20,080 bases of DNA from positions 1 to 20,080 of the forward strand of contig JAFPXW010000011.1 in NCBI GenBank assembly GCA_017394565.1. The letters run 5' to 3'. Below, in pieces: positions 6,500-14,473 of this stretch (the first letter of the stretch is position 1; every line of letters begins with the position of its first letter). A model generated the notes under the pieces. That model was given only the letters and a program-made list of their open reading frames with translations. It ran no database searches and had not been told where the DNA came from. The position numbers and the translations under genes are program-made. The DNA is from Oscillospiraceae bacterium. Lineage in GTDB: Bacteria > Bacillota > Clostridia > Oscillospirales > Ruminococcaceae.

Positions 6500-9118
6500 A
6501 TGAAGCTTGTCAACAAATCGGAAGAAAAGCTTTCCCCGATGATGCAGCATTATCTGGACACGAAGGAGAAATATCCGGATTGCGTGCTGTTTTACCGGCT
6601 GGGTGATTTCTATGAGATGTTCTGGGATGACGCGATCCGTGTATCCCGTGACCTCGAACTCACTCTCACCGGACGGGACTGCGGACTTCCGGAACGCGCT
6701 CCGATGTGCGGCATCCCTTACCACAGCGCGGAGCTGTATATCAAGCGGCTGATCGACCTCGGCTACCGTGTCGCCATCTGCGAGCAGATGACCGACCCTG
6801 CCCTCGCAAAGGGCTTGGTGGAGCGCGAGGTCATCCGTATTGTTACCCCCGGTACGGTCATTGAAAATAATCTGCTGGACGATGCTTCTAATAATTTCCT
6901 CTGCTCCATTTATCACGACGACGACGGGACTGCCGTCTGCTTTGCCGACCTCTCGACCGGCGAAGCGGCTGTGTATCCGGCTTCCTTCAAGAATACCGAG
7001 GACGAGGTCATCAACCTCCTGTCCCGCTATAATCCTGCCGAGATCATCTTCAATGATGCCTTCCTCTCGCTCCACGATGTCGGCAATTTCATCAAGATCC
7101 GCCTGAAATGCACCTGCACGCTGCGCGATGCGGCCTGCTTCGATCCGGCTGCACAGGCGGAAACCGTTTGCAGGCAGTTCGATGTGCAGGCGCTCGGCGA
7201 ACTCGGCCTGCGCGACAAGGGCGCGGAAACTTCCGCCGTCTGCGGACTGTTTGAATACATCAGCGAAACACAGCGCATCGCGATCGGACGCTTCACCACG
7301 CTCGAACTGAGCGATTCCAATGCCTATATGTCCCTCGACTACAACGCCCTGCGCAATCTGGAGCTCACCAGGACCATGCGCACCGGCGAGAAAAAAGGCT
7401 CGCTCCTGTGGGTGCTTGATGCCACCCGTACCTCGATGGGCAAGCGGATGCTCAAAAACTGGATCGAGCGTCCGCTGCGTTCCCCGGCAAAGATCATGCA
7501 GCGTCTGGATGCCGTGGAATGCCTCATCGGACACACGATGGAAAGCCTCGAACTCGGCGAGCATCTGGAGAAGGTCTTTGACCTCGAGCGCCTCATGACA
7601 CGCATCATTTACAAGCAGGCAATGCCGCGTGACCTGCGTGCGCTGTGTGCGACCGCGCAGGAGCTGCCGGCGATCAAGGGGATCCTGTCGGGACTTTCGG
7701 ACTGCGTTCTCCTGAACCGCCTGAATACGAAGATCAGCGACCTGCACGAGCTGGCGGAGCTCATCGACCGCGCCATTGTGGAGGATCCGCCGGCTGTCAT
7801 CAAGGACGGCGGTGTCATCCGCGAGGGATTCGATCCCGACCTGGACAAGCTGCGCCAGGTCATGAACGGCGGCAGCAGCATCATCGACAAGATCGGCGAG
7901 GATGAACACGAACGCACCGGCATCAAGAACCTCAAGATCGGTTTCAACCGTGTGTTCGGCTATTACATCGAGGTCACACGCTCGTATCTGGACAAGGTGC
8001 CGGAGCATTACATCCGCAAGCAGACACTTGCCAATGCCGAGCGCTACATCACGGACGAGCTCAAGGAAGCCGAGAACATGGTGCTTGGCGCGAAGGACAA
8101 GGCGCTCACCCTCGAACAGGAATTGTACACGCAGGTGCGCGATTACTTAGCCGGTGCGCTGGTCAAGGTGCAGGAAACGGCGGCGGCAGTGGCAGAACTC
8201 GATGTCCTGCTGTCCTTTTCGGAGACGGCATCGAAAAACAATTACTGCAAGCCTGACATCGTGATCGACGGCTCGCTCCAGATCCGCGACGGCAGACATC
8301 CGGTCGTGGAGCAGATGCTGGAGGAGGAGGTCTTCGTCCCGAACGACGTGTACCTCGATACCGAGGATTCGCGCATGACCATCATCACGGGCCCGAATAT
8401 GTCCGGTAAATCGACCTATATGCGGCAGACGGCGCTCATTGTGCTGATGGCGCAGATGGGATGCTTCGTGCCGGCCACGAGCGCAAGGATCTCTGTAACG
8501 GACCGGATCTTCACCCGTGTCGGCGCATCGGACGACCTTGCCGCCGGCGAGAGTACGTTCATGGTCGAGATGAAGGAAGTCGCCGAGATCCTGCGCTATG
8601 CGACGAAGGACAGCCTTGTCATTCTCGATGAAGTCGGCAGAGGCACGTCCACCTTCGACGGCATCAGCATTGCGCGTGCCGTGGCGGAATATATGTGCCA
8701 GGGACGCGGCATGGGCTGCAAGACGCTGTTTGCGACGCATTACCACGAGCTCATTTCGCTCGAGCAGGAGCTTCCCGGCGTGAAGAACTGCTCCATCGCC
8801 GTGAAGAAAGGCAAGGACGGCATCCGTTTCCTGCGCAAGATCGTCCCCGGCGGCACGGACGACAGCTACGGCATCGACGTGGCAAAGCTCGCAGGATTGC
8901 CGCCGCGTGTCACGAACCGCGCCAAAGCCCTCCTCGCCGAAATGGAAGCACAGGCCGCCGCACAGAAATCTGCCCCCGTGCAGGAGGATGCGCAGTTCAG
9001 TTTCGATGCCGCCCGTGAATCCGAGATCCCGAATAAACTCCGGCAGATGAACATTGCCGAACTTTCTGATGCGGAATGCAGAGAATTTCTGGAGGAACTG
9101 TATTCGATGCTGGCGTGA
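6500..9118 (+). CDS. mutS: DNA mismatch repair protein MutS
   Basis: MutS recognises base mismatches and small loops and recruits MutL in an ATP-dependent way. The 872-residue protein has the mismatch-reading F37-Y38-E39 (GDFYEMF) in domain I, the connector, lever and clamp domains, and the ABC-type ATPase with Walker A GPNMSGKST at 631-639 and Walker B LVILDE at 706-711, followed by GRGTSTFDG. Its length is usual for MutS1, so it is not MutS2. The ATG at 6500 is chosen because GCGAGG lies upstream and MKLVNKSEEKLSPMMQHY fits the family start. An ATG 48 nt upstream lies inside the repeat element and has no ribosome site. The partner mutL follows after a two-gene insertion. Confidence 0.97.
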   Translation: MKLVNKSEEKLSPMMQHYLDTKEKYPDCVLFYRLGDFYEMFWDDAIRVSRDLELTLTGRDCGLPERAPMCGIPYHSAELYIKRLIDLGYRVAICEQMTDPALAKGLVEREVIRIVTPGTVIENNLLDDASNNFLCSIYHDDDGTAVCFADLSTGEAAVYPASFKNTEDEVINLLSRYNPAEIIFNDAFLSLHDVGNFIKIRLKCTCTLRDAACFDPAAQAETVCRQFDVQALGELGLRDKGAETSAVCGLFEYISETQRIAIGRFTTLELSDSNAYMSLDYNALRNLELTRTMRTGEKKGSLLWVLDATRTSMGKRMLKNWIERPLRSPAKIMQRLDAVECLIGHTMESLELGEHLEKVFDLERLMTRIIYKQAMPRDLRALCATAQELPAIKGILSGLSDCVLLNRLNTKISDLHELAELIDRAIVEDPPAVIKDGGVIREGFDPDLDKLRQVMNGGSSIIDKIGEDEHERTGIKNLKIGFNRVFGYYIEVTRSYLDKVPEHYIRKQTLANAERYITDELKEAENMVLGAKDKALTLEQELYTQVRDYLAGALVKVQETAAAVAELDVLLSFSETASKNNYCKPDIVIDGSLQIRDGRHPVVEQMLEEEVFVPNDVYLDTEDSRMTIITGPNMSGKSTYMRQTALIVLMAQMGCFVPATSARISVTDRIFTRVGASDDLAAGESTFMVEMKEVAEILRYATKDSLVILDEVGRGTSTFDGISIARAVAEYMCQGRGMGCKTLFATHYHELISLEQELPGVKNCSIAVKKGKDGIRFLRKIVPGGTDDSYGIDVAKLAGLPPRVTNRAKALLAEMEAQAAAQKSAPVQEDAQFSFDAARESEIPNKLRQMNIAELSDAECREFLEELYSMLA

Positions 9119-9123
9119 AAGTG

Positions 9124-9137
9124 AATGCGCAATGAAG
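9124..9137 (+). repeat. Two-unit heptamer remnant
   Basis: AATGCGC and AATGAAG directly follow the mutS stop and match the units at 6379-6392. This appears to be a trace of the same intergenic repeat family; at two units a chance match cannot be excluded. Confidence 0.4.
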
Positions 9138-9175
9138 TGCCTGCGACGATGATTTTTCTGAAAGGAAGAATACTT

Positions 9176-9448
9176 ATGATGTATCCGTTTTTGACACTCG
9201 ATGACGAAACAGAGATCGTACACTCGGAATTTCTGCCCTCCGCACGGGTGAAAGTGTATGTGGAAAAGCCCGATGAAAAGGACGGATTTCACCACATGAC
9301 CTGCTATCTTCCGGATTATGCCATCGAGGAAGTGTATGGCTTTGATGAGATGGAAGTCAGAAGGTATATGGAGATCATTCATTCTACGGCTCACCTGATG
9401 CTGGAATTCTCTAAGGAGGGAGGATTTGATAATGCCGCAGGTTTTTAA
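9176..9448 (+). CDS. Small protein of unknown function paired with a DUF4160 protein
   Basis: This 90-residue acidic protein starts at an ATG-ATG pair (9176/9179) preceded by AAAGGAAG at a suitable distance. The frame also opens upstream at 9125, but without a ribosome site. It begins MMYPFLTLDDETEIVHSEF and has an amphipathic C-terminal helix (about 55-80). I have an impression of similar proteins next to DUF4160 genes in Clostridia but cannot name a family. Its last codons carry the GGAGGGAGG ribosome site of the next gene, and the two frames overlap by 17 nt, so the pair is coupled. Base use is more AT-rich than mutS and mutL on either side, in keeping with an inserted module. A toxin-antitoxin-like role is inference only. 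Confidence 0.8.
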   Translation: MMYPFLTLDDETEIVHSEFLPSARVKVYVEKPDEKDGFHHMTCYLPDYAIEEVYGFDEMEVRRYMEIIHSTAHLMLEFSKEGGFDNAAGF

Positions 9449-9710
9449 GATCGGTTCGTACTGGGTTTATTTCTGGTCGAATGAAAATGATCCGTTAGAG
9501 CCGGTTCATGTTCATGTGGCAGAAGGCAGACCGCAGGCGAATGGAACGAAAATCTGGATCACGGCAAGTGGAAAGTGTCTTGTCGAAAATAACCATTCTC
9601 AGATACCGGAAAGGATCCTGAAAAATATTGTCAGGATCATTGAAGCCAGAAGTGATGAGATCATCGAAAAATGGATCGCATTTTTCGGCGAAGCACGCTA
9701 TTATTGCTGA
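9432..9710 (+). CDS. DUF4160 domain-containing protein
   Basis: The 92-residue protein matches the DUF4160 pattern: an opening MPQVFKIGSYWVYFWSNE strand pair, the conserved EPVHVHV histidine motif at 24-30, a short IWITASGK strand region and a closing helix pair ending EKWIAFFG. DUF4160 proteins are small, of unknown biochemistry, and are often encoded in two-gene pairs (commonly with DUF2442), which has led to suggestions of toxin-antitoxin-like modules. Here the partner upstream is not recognisably DUF2442. The ATG at 9432 is chosen because GGAGGGAGG lies 7-8 nt upstream; a TTG two codons earlier is possible but less well placed. The pair splits mutS from mutL without breaking either. Confidence 0.87.
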   Translation: MPQVFKIGSYWVYFWSNENDPLEPVHVHVAEGRPQANGTKIWITASGKCLVENNHSQIPERILKNIVRIIEARSDEIIEKWIAFFGEARYYC

Positions 9711-9712
9711 TG

Positions 9713-9747
9713 CGTCATTCCTCATTTCTCATTCCTAATTCCTAATT
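9713..9747 (-). repeat. Five-unit heptamer array (half element)
   Basis: Read on the minus strand the units are AATTAGG, AATTAGG, AATGAGA, AATGAGG and AATGACG, filling the gap between the DUF4160 stop and the mutL ribosome site. The AATTAGG unit also opens element 3 at 6372, so this is the same family without the hairpin core. Its position at the right edge of the DUF4160 pair, with the remnant at 9124-9137 at the left edge, brackets that module. Confidence 0.75.
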
Positions 9748-9777
9748 TTCCCCTGATTTCCCCGAAAGGAGTCCCCT

Positions 9778-11889
9778 ATGCCCGTCATTTCCGTCCTCGA
9801 CCCGTCCGTTTCGGAGCTGATCGCCGCCGGCGAGGTCATTGAACGTCCCGCCTCTGTCATCAAGGAGCTGATCGAGAACAGCATTGATGCCGGAGCGCGG
9901 CACATTACCGTCGAGATCAAGAACGGCGGCACGACCTTCATGCGCATCGTCGATGACGGCTGCGGCATGGCAAAAGAGGACGTGCCGACGGCATTCCTGC
10001 GCCACGCGACCAGCAAGATCGCCGAAAAAGCCGACCTCGACACCATCCTCACCCTCGGTTTCCGCGGCGAGGCGCTCGCTTCCGTGGCGGCGGTGTCCCG
10101 CGTGACCGTCATGACCAAGCGGCGTGAGGACGAGTACGGCACACGCTACGAGATCGCTGGTGCGGACAGTTCCGATGCGGAGGACTGCGGCTGTCCGGAC
10201 GGGACTTCCATCGTCATCAAGGATCTCTTTTTCAATGTGCCGGCTCGCAGAAAATTCATGAAACGTGACACCGCCGAGGCCAATGCCGTGTCGCAGATCA
10301 TCCAGAAGATCGCCATTTCTCATCCGGAGATCGCGTTCAAATTCCTCAAGGACAACAAGCTTGAATTTCATTCCGATGGCTCGGGGCAGATGCTGGCCGC
10401 CATCCATGCGGTTTATGGGCGCGATTTTGCGCGGGATCTCATTCCGGTCGACCACGAACAGGACGGCATCCATGTCCACGGCTACACCGTCAAGCCCCTG
10501 TATTCCAAGAGCAACCGCGCGTTTCAGAATTTCTTCGTGAATTCGCGCTATGTCCGGTCAAAAGCCTGCTCGGTCGCACTTGAGAGCGCGTATGAGAACA
10601 TGGTCATGACCGGAAAATTTCCGGCGTGCGTCCTCATGCTCGATATGGCGCCGGATACGCTCGATGTCAACATCCACCCGGCAAAGGCGGAGGTGCGCTT
10701 TTCCGACGAAAAGAAGGTCACAAACGCGATCTATTTCGCCCTGAAAAACGCCATGCTCGGCGCCGGGCTGATCTATGAATTCCAGATGCCGAAAAAAGAC
10801 TGGTTCGCCGGCGCACCGCAGCCTGTCTATGAGCAAAAGCCCCTCGTCCCCGATCCGGCGCCGGCAGATTCCCATGCAGAAGCTGCCGTCACACCTGCCG
10901 TTCCGGCACCGGAACAGATCACCGCATCTGCACTGACAGAGCAAGTTTCGGAAACGCCTGCTGCGACAGAAAAGCCGATGCTGGATGCAAGTGCCATGCC
11001 GTTCGGACTGCCGGAGGATGTGCAGCGCGTTCCGGCGGCGAAACCGGCTCCTGCGCCCGCGGAGGAAGCCGCTGCACCGGCAAGCTTTGCGCAAAGCACA
11101 CCGCCTGTGACGGCCATCCGTTCCGGCGACTTCATCGACGTGGATGCGCAGGACGACACGGAGGAATTTCCGCCGGAGGAGATCCCCCATACACCGGCAT
11201 TCCCGGAGCCGAAACGCCCGGCCTACACACCGCCCCCGGTGCAGGCAGTTCCGCCGGTACAGGCAGGGTATCATCCGAGTGCGACACCGGGCGTGCAGGA
11301 ACTGAAAACCGAGGAATTTCCCGATGTGAAGGTCATCGGGGAGCTGTTTGAGAACTACATCCTGGCGCAGTCGGGCGAAACGTTCATCATCATCGACAAG
11401 CACGCTGCCCACGAGCGCGTGATCTTCGAGCGTCTGCGCCGCGACAACTGCAAGCAGTACCAGCAGATGCTCCTCGCACCGTGCCGCGTGCTGCTGACGC
11501 TGGATGAATTCTCGGCGATGGAGGACAACGCACAGCTCCTCGAACGGCTGGGATTCACCGTCGATTTTTCGCAGAAACCGTATGTGACGACAACGGCTGC
11601 ACCGATCTTTTTCGACGGCCTGGATATGGACGAGATCGTGCAGGAGATCGCGCATAATCTGTTCCTCGGCAAGATCAATCCGCAGGCGCATATTCTTGAC
11701 GATATGCTGCACGAGATGGCGTGCAAATCCGCCATCCGCGCCGGCGACAAGAACACCATCGAGGAATTGCAGGCGCTGACCGAACGTGTCTGCGGCGACG
11801 AATCCATCCGCCACTGCCCCCACGGCCGCCCGGTGATGTTCACGATGTCGAAGTACAATCTGGAACGGCAGTTCCGGAGGAGGGTGTAA
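9778..11889 (+). CDS. mutL: DNA mismatch repair protein MutL (endonuclease type)
   Basis: MutL couples mismatch recognition by MutS to strand nicking. The 703-residue protein has the GHKL ATPase domain (ELIENSIDAGA at 30-40, DDGCGM at 59-64, then RHATSKI and GFRGEALASVAAVS) and the MutL transducer domain to about 330. A long Ala/Pro-rich linker covers about 350-510, and a C-terminal domain follows. D540-K-H-A-A-H-E-R-V-I-F-E551 is the D(Q/K)HAxxExxxxE metal-binding endonuclease motif, supported by ACKSAI and CPHGRP (680-685), as expected where MutH is absent. QQMLLAP just after it fits the beta-clamp binding motif. AAAGGAG lies 6 nt before the ATG. A hairpin covers the stop codon. Confidence 0.97.
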   Translation: MPVISVLDPSVSELIAAGEVIERPASVIKELIENSIDAGARHITVEIKNGGTTFMRIVDDGCGMAKEDVPTAFLRHATSKIAEKADLDTILTLGFRGEALASVAAVSRVTVMTKRREDEYGTRYEIAGADSSDAEDCGCPDGTSIVIKDLFFNVPARRKFMKRDTAEANAVSQIIQKIAISHPEIAFKFLKDNKLEFHSDGSGQMLAAIHAVYGRDFARDLIPVDHEQDGIHVHGYTVKPLYSKSNRAFQNFFVNSRYVRSKACSVALESAYENMVMTGKFPACVLMLDMAPDTLDVNIHPAKAEVRFSDEKKVTNAIYFALKNAMLGAGLIYEFQMPKKDWFAGAPQPVYEQKPLVPDPAPADSHAEAAVTPAVPAPEQITASALTEQVSETPAATEKPMLDASAMPFGLPEDVQRVPAAKPAPAPAEEAAAPASFAQSTPPVTAIRSGDFIDVDAQDDTEEFPPEEIPHTPAFPEPKRPAYTPPPVQAVPPVQAGYHPSATPGVQELKTEEFPDVKVIGELFENYILAQSGETFIIIDKHAAHERVIFERLRRDNCKQYQQMLLAPCRVLLTLDEFSAMEDNAQLLERLGFTVDFSQKPYVTTTAAPIFFDGLDMDEIVQEIAHNLFLGKINPQAHILDDMLHEMACKSAIRAGDKNTIEELQALTERVCGDESIRHCPHGRPVMFTMSKYNLERQFRRRV

Positions 11890-11911
11890 GCTTCCGCTAT
11901 GCGGGAGCTTA
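11887..11911. other. Hairpin overlapping the mutL stop codon
   Basis: TAAGCTTCCGC (11887-11897) pairs with GCGGGAGCTTA (11901-11911) over 11 bp with one G-T pair and a 3-nt TAT loop. The TAA stop is the first three bases of the left arm. Geometry matches the hairpin on the miaB stop, but the sequence is unrelated. No T-run follows, so readthrough into miaA is likely. Confidence 0.7.
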
Positions 11912-11929
11912 TGAGCCGCGCACTGAATA

Positions 11930-11952
11930 ACGCATTGCCCCCGACAAGGGGC
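11930..11952 (+). repeat. Heptamer-element end and small hairpin before miaA
   Basis: ACGCATTGCCCCC (11930-11942) is identical to 5907-5919 at the right end of element 2, so it looks like a residual element end. GCCCC (11937-11941) and GGGGC (11948-11952) form a small stem one base before the AAAGGAG ribosome site of miaA, which could modestly affect its translation. Confidence 0.5.
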
Positions 11953-11966
11953 GAAAGGAGTTTCCC

Positions 11967-12920
11967 ATGATGCAAAAGCCAAAAGTTCTCGCGGTCCTCG
12001 GGCCTACCGCTTCCGGCAAGACCTCGCTTGGCGTGGCTCTGGCGAAACTGCTGGACGGTGAGGTCGTATCCTGCGATTCCATGCAGATCTACGAGGGGCT
12101 GGATATCGCCACCGCAAAGCCCGCCGCGGAGGAAATGCAGGGCGTTCCGCATCACCTCATCAGCATCATTCCGCGCACGCAGAGCTTTTCCGTCGCGGAT
12201 TACGCGCAGCTTGCACACGAGAAGATCCGCGACATCACGTCACGCGGCAAACTCCCCATCCTGGTCGGTGGTACGGGACTGTATGCCGATACCGTCCTGT
12301 CCGGGATGCAGTTTGAGGCTGAAGAGGGCGATCCTGCCGTCCGCGAGGCGCTCAGCCGGCGGCTTGCGCAGGAGGGCACAGAAGCACTGTATGCCGAGCT
12401 TCTGGCACGTGATCCGGAGGCGGCAGAGAAGATCCACCCGAATAATACCGTCCGGCTCATCCGTGCGCTCGAGGTCTGCATCCGCACGGGCGATACCTTC
12501 ACGGCTTACAAGCGCCGCAATGCCGGCCATCCTGCGCCTTATGACAGCCTGATGATCGGGCTTGCGTGGGACCGGCAGGTCTTGTATGACCGCATCGACC
12601 GGCGCGTGGATCTCATGCTGGAGATGGGGCTTCTGGAGGAAGTCCGCGCTGCCCGCGATCCCCGGATGCAGACATCGGCGGCTGCCATCGGCTACAAGGA
12701 GCTGCTCCCGTACCTCGACGGGGAAGCCGCACTTTCCGACTGCATCGAGCAGATCAAACGCGAATCCCGGCGCTACGCAAAGCGCCAACTCACATGGTTT
12801 CGCCGAAATGCACAAATAAGCTGGCTCGAAATGGCGGAAAGTGACAAAGAACGAGAAATTTTATCAAAAGCGAAAAAAATCATAGCCAAAAAGGGAAATA
12901 TGTGGTATAATGTATGTTGA
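11967..12920 (+). CDS. miaA: tRNA dimethylallyltransferase MiaA
   Basis: MiaA transfers a dimethylallyl group from DMAPP to A37 of tRNAs that read UNN codons, producing the i6A37 substrate of MiaB, encoded upstream. The 317-residue protein has the P-loop GPTASGKT at 12-19, the SCDSMQIYEGLDIATAKP segment (35-52) with the catalytic-region aspartate, PHHLISI, and GGTGLY at 101-106; its length is typical. AAAGGAG lies 6 nt before the ATG at 11967; the second codon is also ATG. The order mutL-miaA-hfq is the same as in Escherichia coli. The last codons contain the hfq promoter, so the C-terminal tail is AT-rich (KKIIAKKGNMWYNVC) and under dual constraint. Confidence 0.97.
   Translation: MMQKPKVLAVLGPTASGKTSLGVALAKLLDGEVVSCDSMQIYEGLDIATAKPAAEEMQGVPHHLISIIPRTQSFSVADYAQLAHEKIRDITSRGKLPILVGGTGLYADTVLSGMQFEAEEGDPAVREALSRRLAQEGTEALYAELLARDPEAAEKIHPNNTVRLIRALEVCIRTGDTFTAYKRRNAGHPAPYDSLMIGLAWDRQVLYDRIDRRVDLMLEMGLLEEVRAARDPRMQTSAAAIGYKELLPYLDGEAALSDCIEQIKRESRRYAKRQLTWFRRNAQISWLEMAESDKEREILSKAKKIIAKKGNMWYNVC
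12883..12911 (+). promoter_or_regulatory. Promoter of hfq inside the 3' end of miaA
   Basis: TATAAT (12906-12911) is preceded by TGG, giving an extended -10 (TGnTATAAT). TAGCCA (12883-12888), four of six matches to consensus, lies 17 nt upstream. The local drop to AT-rich sequence in an otherwise GC-rich gene supports a real promoter. It could drive hfq and the division cluster independently of miaB-mutSL. Confidence 0.75.
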
Positions 12921-12957
12921 GTGTTTGTAAGAAGTTGATTTGCAGACACGTCTCAAC
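12916..12957 (+). other. Possible leader hairpin of hfq
   Basis: GTTGAG-TGTTTG (12916-12927) can pair with CAGACA (12943-12948) and CTCAAC (12952-12957), with one G-U pair and a 3-nt bulge. It would lie at the very 5' end of the transcript from the promoter just upstream and about 10 nt before the hfq ribosome site. A regulatory role is speculative. Confidence 0.4.
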
Positions 12958-12985
12958 GCTCATGGAACAGAAAGGAGAGAAAACC

Positions 12986-13228
12986 ATGAACAAAATGATG
13001 AATTTACAGGATACTTTCCTCAATCAGGCACGCAAGGAGCGCATTCTGGTGACGACCTACCTCGTTAACGGCTTCCAGTGCAAGGGTATTGTGAAGGGTT
13101 TCGATAACTATGTCGTGATCTTTGACTGTCAGGGACAGCAGCAGGTCATCTATAAGCACGCGATCTCCACGATCGCACCGTCCCGTCCTGTTCCGCTTCT
13201 GGATGCGGAAACCGAAAAGTCCGAATAA
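12986..13228 (+). CDS. hfq: RNA chaperone Hfq
   Basis: Hfq is a hexameric Sm-like protein that binds small RNAs and mRNAs. The 80-residue protein shows the Sm1 region (LQDTFLNQARKER through GFDNYVVIF) and the Sm2 core Y56-K57-H58-A-I-S, which lines the U-binding proximal pore. The rim patch reads R16-K17-E18-R19. A short acidic tail follows (about 70-80). The ATG at 12986 is chosen because AAAGGAG lies 8 nt upstream and the protein then starts as known Hfqs do; the frame is open 24 codons further up but without support. It follows miaA closely and has a probable own promoter, then the HlyD-like gene 12 nt downstream. Confidence 0.97.
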   Translation: MNKMMNLQDTFLNQARKERILVTTYLVNGFQCKGIVKGFDNYVVIFDCQGQQQVIYKHAISTIAPSRPVPLLDAETEKSE

Positions 13229-13240
13229 GAAGGTGCAGCC

Positions 13241-14473
13241 ATGCGAACCGGTACACTGAATTTCGTGCTTGCGCTGGTCGCTATTTCTATCATTCTGACG
13301 GTCATCAATGTTGCGGTACAGTACCTGACGCAGGATTACGCCACGGAAACCGCACTGCTTTCGGTCGGCAGCGACTCGGAACTTGTGCAGGGCGTCTTCA
13401 TTCGTGACGAGAAGGTCATCTCCTACGGCGGCGAAGGTGTCATCAGCTATGCGGTCTCCGACGGCGGCAAGCTCGGCATCGGCAGTCCCATCGCACAGGT
13501 GTATTCCTCTGACACGCAGATCGCCATTCAGCAGCGCATTGATGCGCTTCAGAAAGAGTACGCGATCCTGGAACGTATCTCCAATCCGGGTACGACCAAG
13601 ACAGCACAGCCATCGAATATTTCAGAACTGTTCACTGAACATTACAAGAACTTCCTGTATCACCGCGAACAGGGCGACCTGTCCGAGCTTTCCGGGCAGA
13701 GCGAGGAGATGGTGGTGCTGCTCAGCACCTACCAGCTCGTGACCGGGCAGGATGCAGGCTATAAACAGAAAATGCTCGAGATCCAGGCGGAGATCAAGGC
13801 GCTGGAGGAGGAGCAGGAGGAACCGCTGGACACGCTCTATGCGGAGGAAGCGGCTTACTTCGTCAGCTATGCTGACGGGTATGAGGATACGCTGTATCTC
13901 GATATGGCGGATACCCTCACGCCGCAGATGCTGGCGGATATCAAGGACGCGCCGTCGAACAAGAACGGCATCGTCGGCAAGCTCATCACCGGCTACCAGT
14001 GGTATCTGGCGGCAGTGGTCGATAACACTGACAGGATCTACGGACTGGAAAGCCCGGAAAATGCCGTCACGCTGAAGTTTGCTTCCACGTCGGAGCAGGT
14101 GAAGGGCACGATCATTTCGCTCAGCGCCGGCAATGATCCGAAGCAGACCGTTGCCGTGATCGCCTGCGATGCGGTGACATATGATCTGGTGCAGCACCGG
14201 ACCGATACCGTGGAGATCATCCGCGGTGAGGATCACACGGGCATCCGCGTGCCGCGTTCCGCGATCCATTTCAAGGAGGTCGAGAACGAGGAGGGACGCC
14301 TGGAAACCGTCCGCGGTGTTTACATCCTCAATGGCGAGCAGCCGGAATTCCGCCGGCTTTCTGTGACCTACGAGGGCGCGGATTACGTCATCTCGGATCA
14401 GGTCACGGATCCGGGTTATTTGTCGCTTTATGATTCGATCATCACGAAAGGAATTGATGCAGATGGACAATAA
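13241..14473 (+). CDS. HlyD-family-like membrane-anchored periplasmic-adaptor protein
   Basis: This 410-residue protein has one N-terminal membrane segment (about 8-27) and a large extracytoplasmic part. Residues 50-90 (GVFIRDEKVISYGGEGVISY, then GGKLGIGSPIAQVY) look like the first half of a barrel-sandwich/lipoyl-like domain. Coil-forming helices lie at about 93-112 and 168-193, and beta-rich sequence fills the C-terminal half with RVPRSAIHF, as in HlyD-type membrane-fusion adaptors. No ABC or RND partner is adjacent, so its role is unclear. Similar proteins next to yggS-sepF are, to my recollection, common in Clostridia, which suggests an envelope or division-related function (inference). 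AAGGTG precedes the ATG; the 3' end overlaps yggS. Confidence 0.8.
   Translation: MRTGTLNFVLALVAISIILTVINVAVQYLTQDYATETALLSVGSDSELVQGVFIRDEKVISYGGEGVISYAVSDGGKLGIGSPIAQVYSSDTQIAIQQRIDALQKEYAILERISNPGTTKTAQPSNISELFTEHYKNFLYHREQGDLSELSGQSEEMVVLLSTYQLVTGQDAGYKQKMLEIQAEIKALEEEQEEPLDTLYAEEAAYFVSYADGYEDTLYLDMADTLTPQMLADIKDAPSNKNGIVGKLITGYQWYLAAVVDNTDRIYGLESPENAVTLKFASTSEQVKGTIISLSAGNDPKQTVAVIACDAVTYDLVQHRTDTVEIIRGEDHTGIRVPRSAIHFKEVENEEGRLETVRGVYILNGEQPEFRRLSVTYEGADYVISDQVTDPGYLSLYDSIITKGIDADGQ

Noticed and set aside
9426..9431. TTG start for the DUF4160 gene
   Set aside because: The ATG two codons later is better spaced from GGAGGGAGG and gives the family-typical MPxxF start.
9742..10479. Minus-strand frame of 245 codons opposite the mutL ATPase domain
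   Set aside because: No domain or ribosome site; mutL on the plus strand has all its ATPase motifs intact across the same bases.
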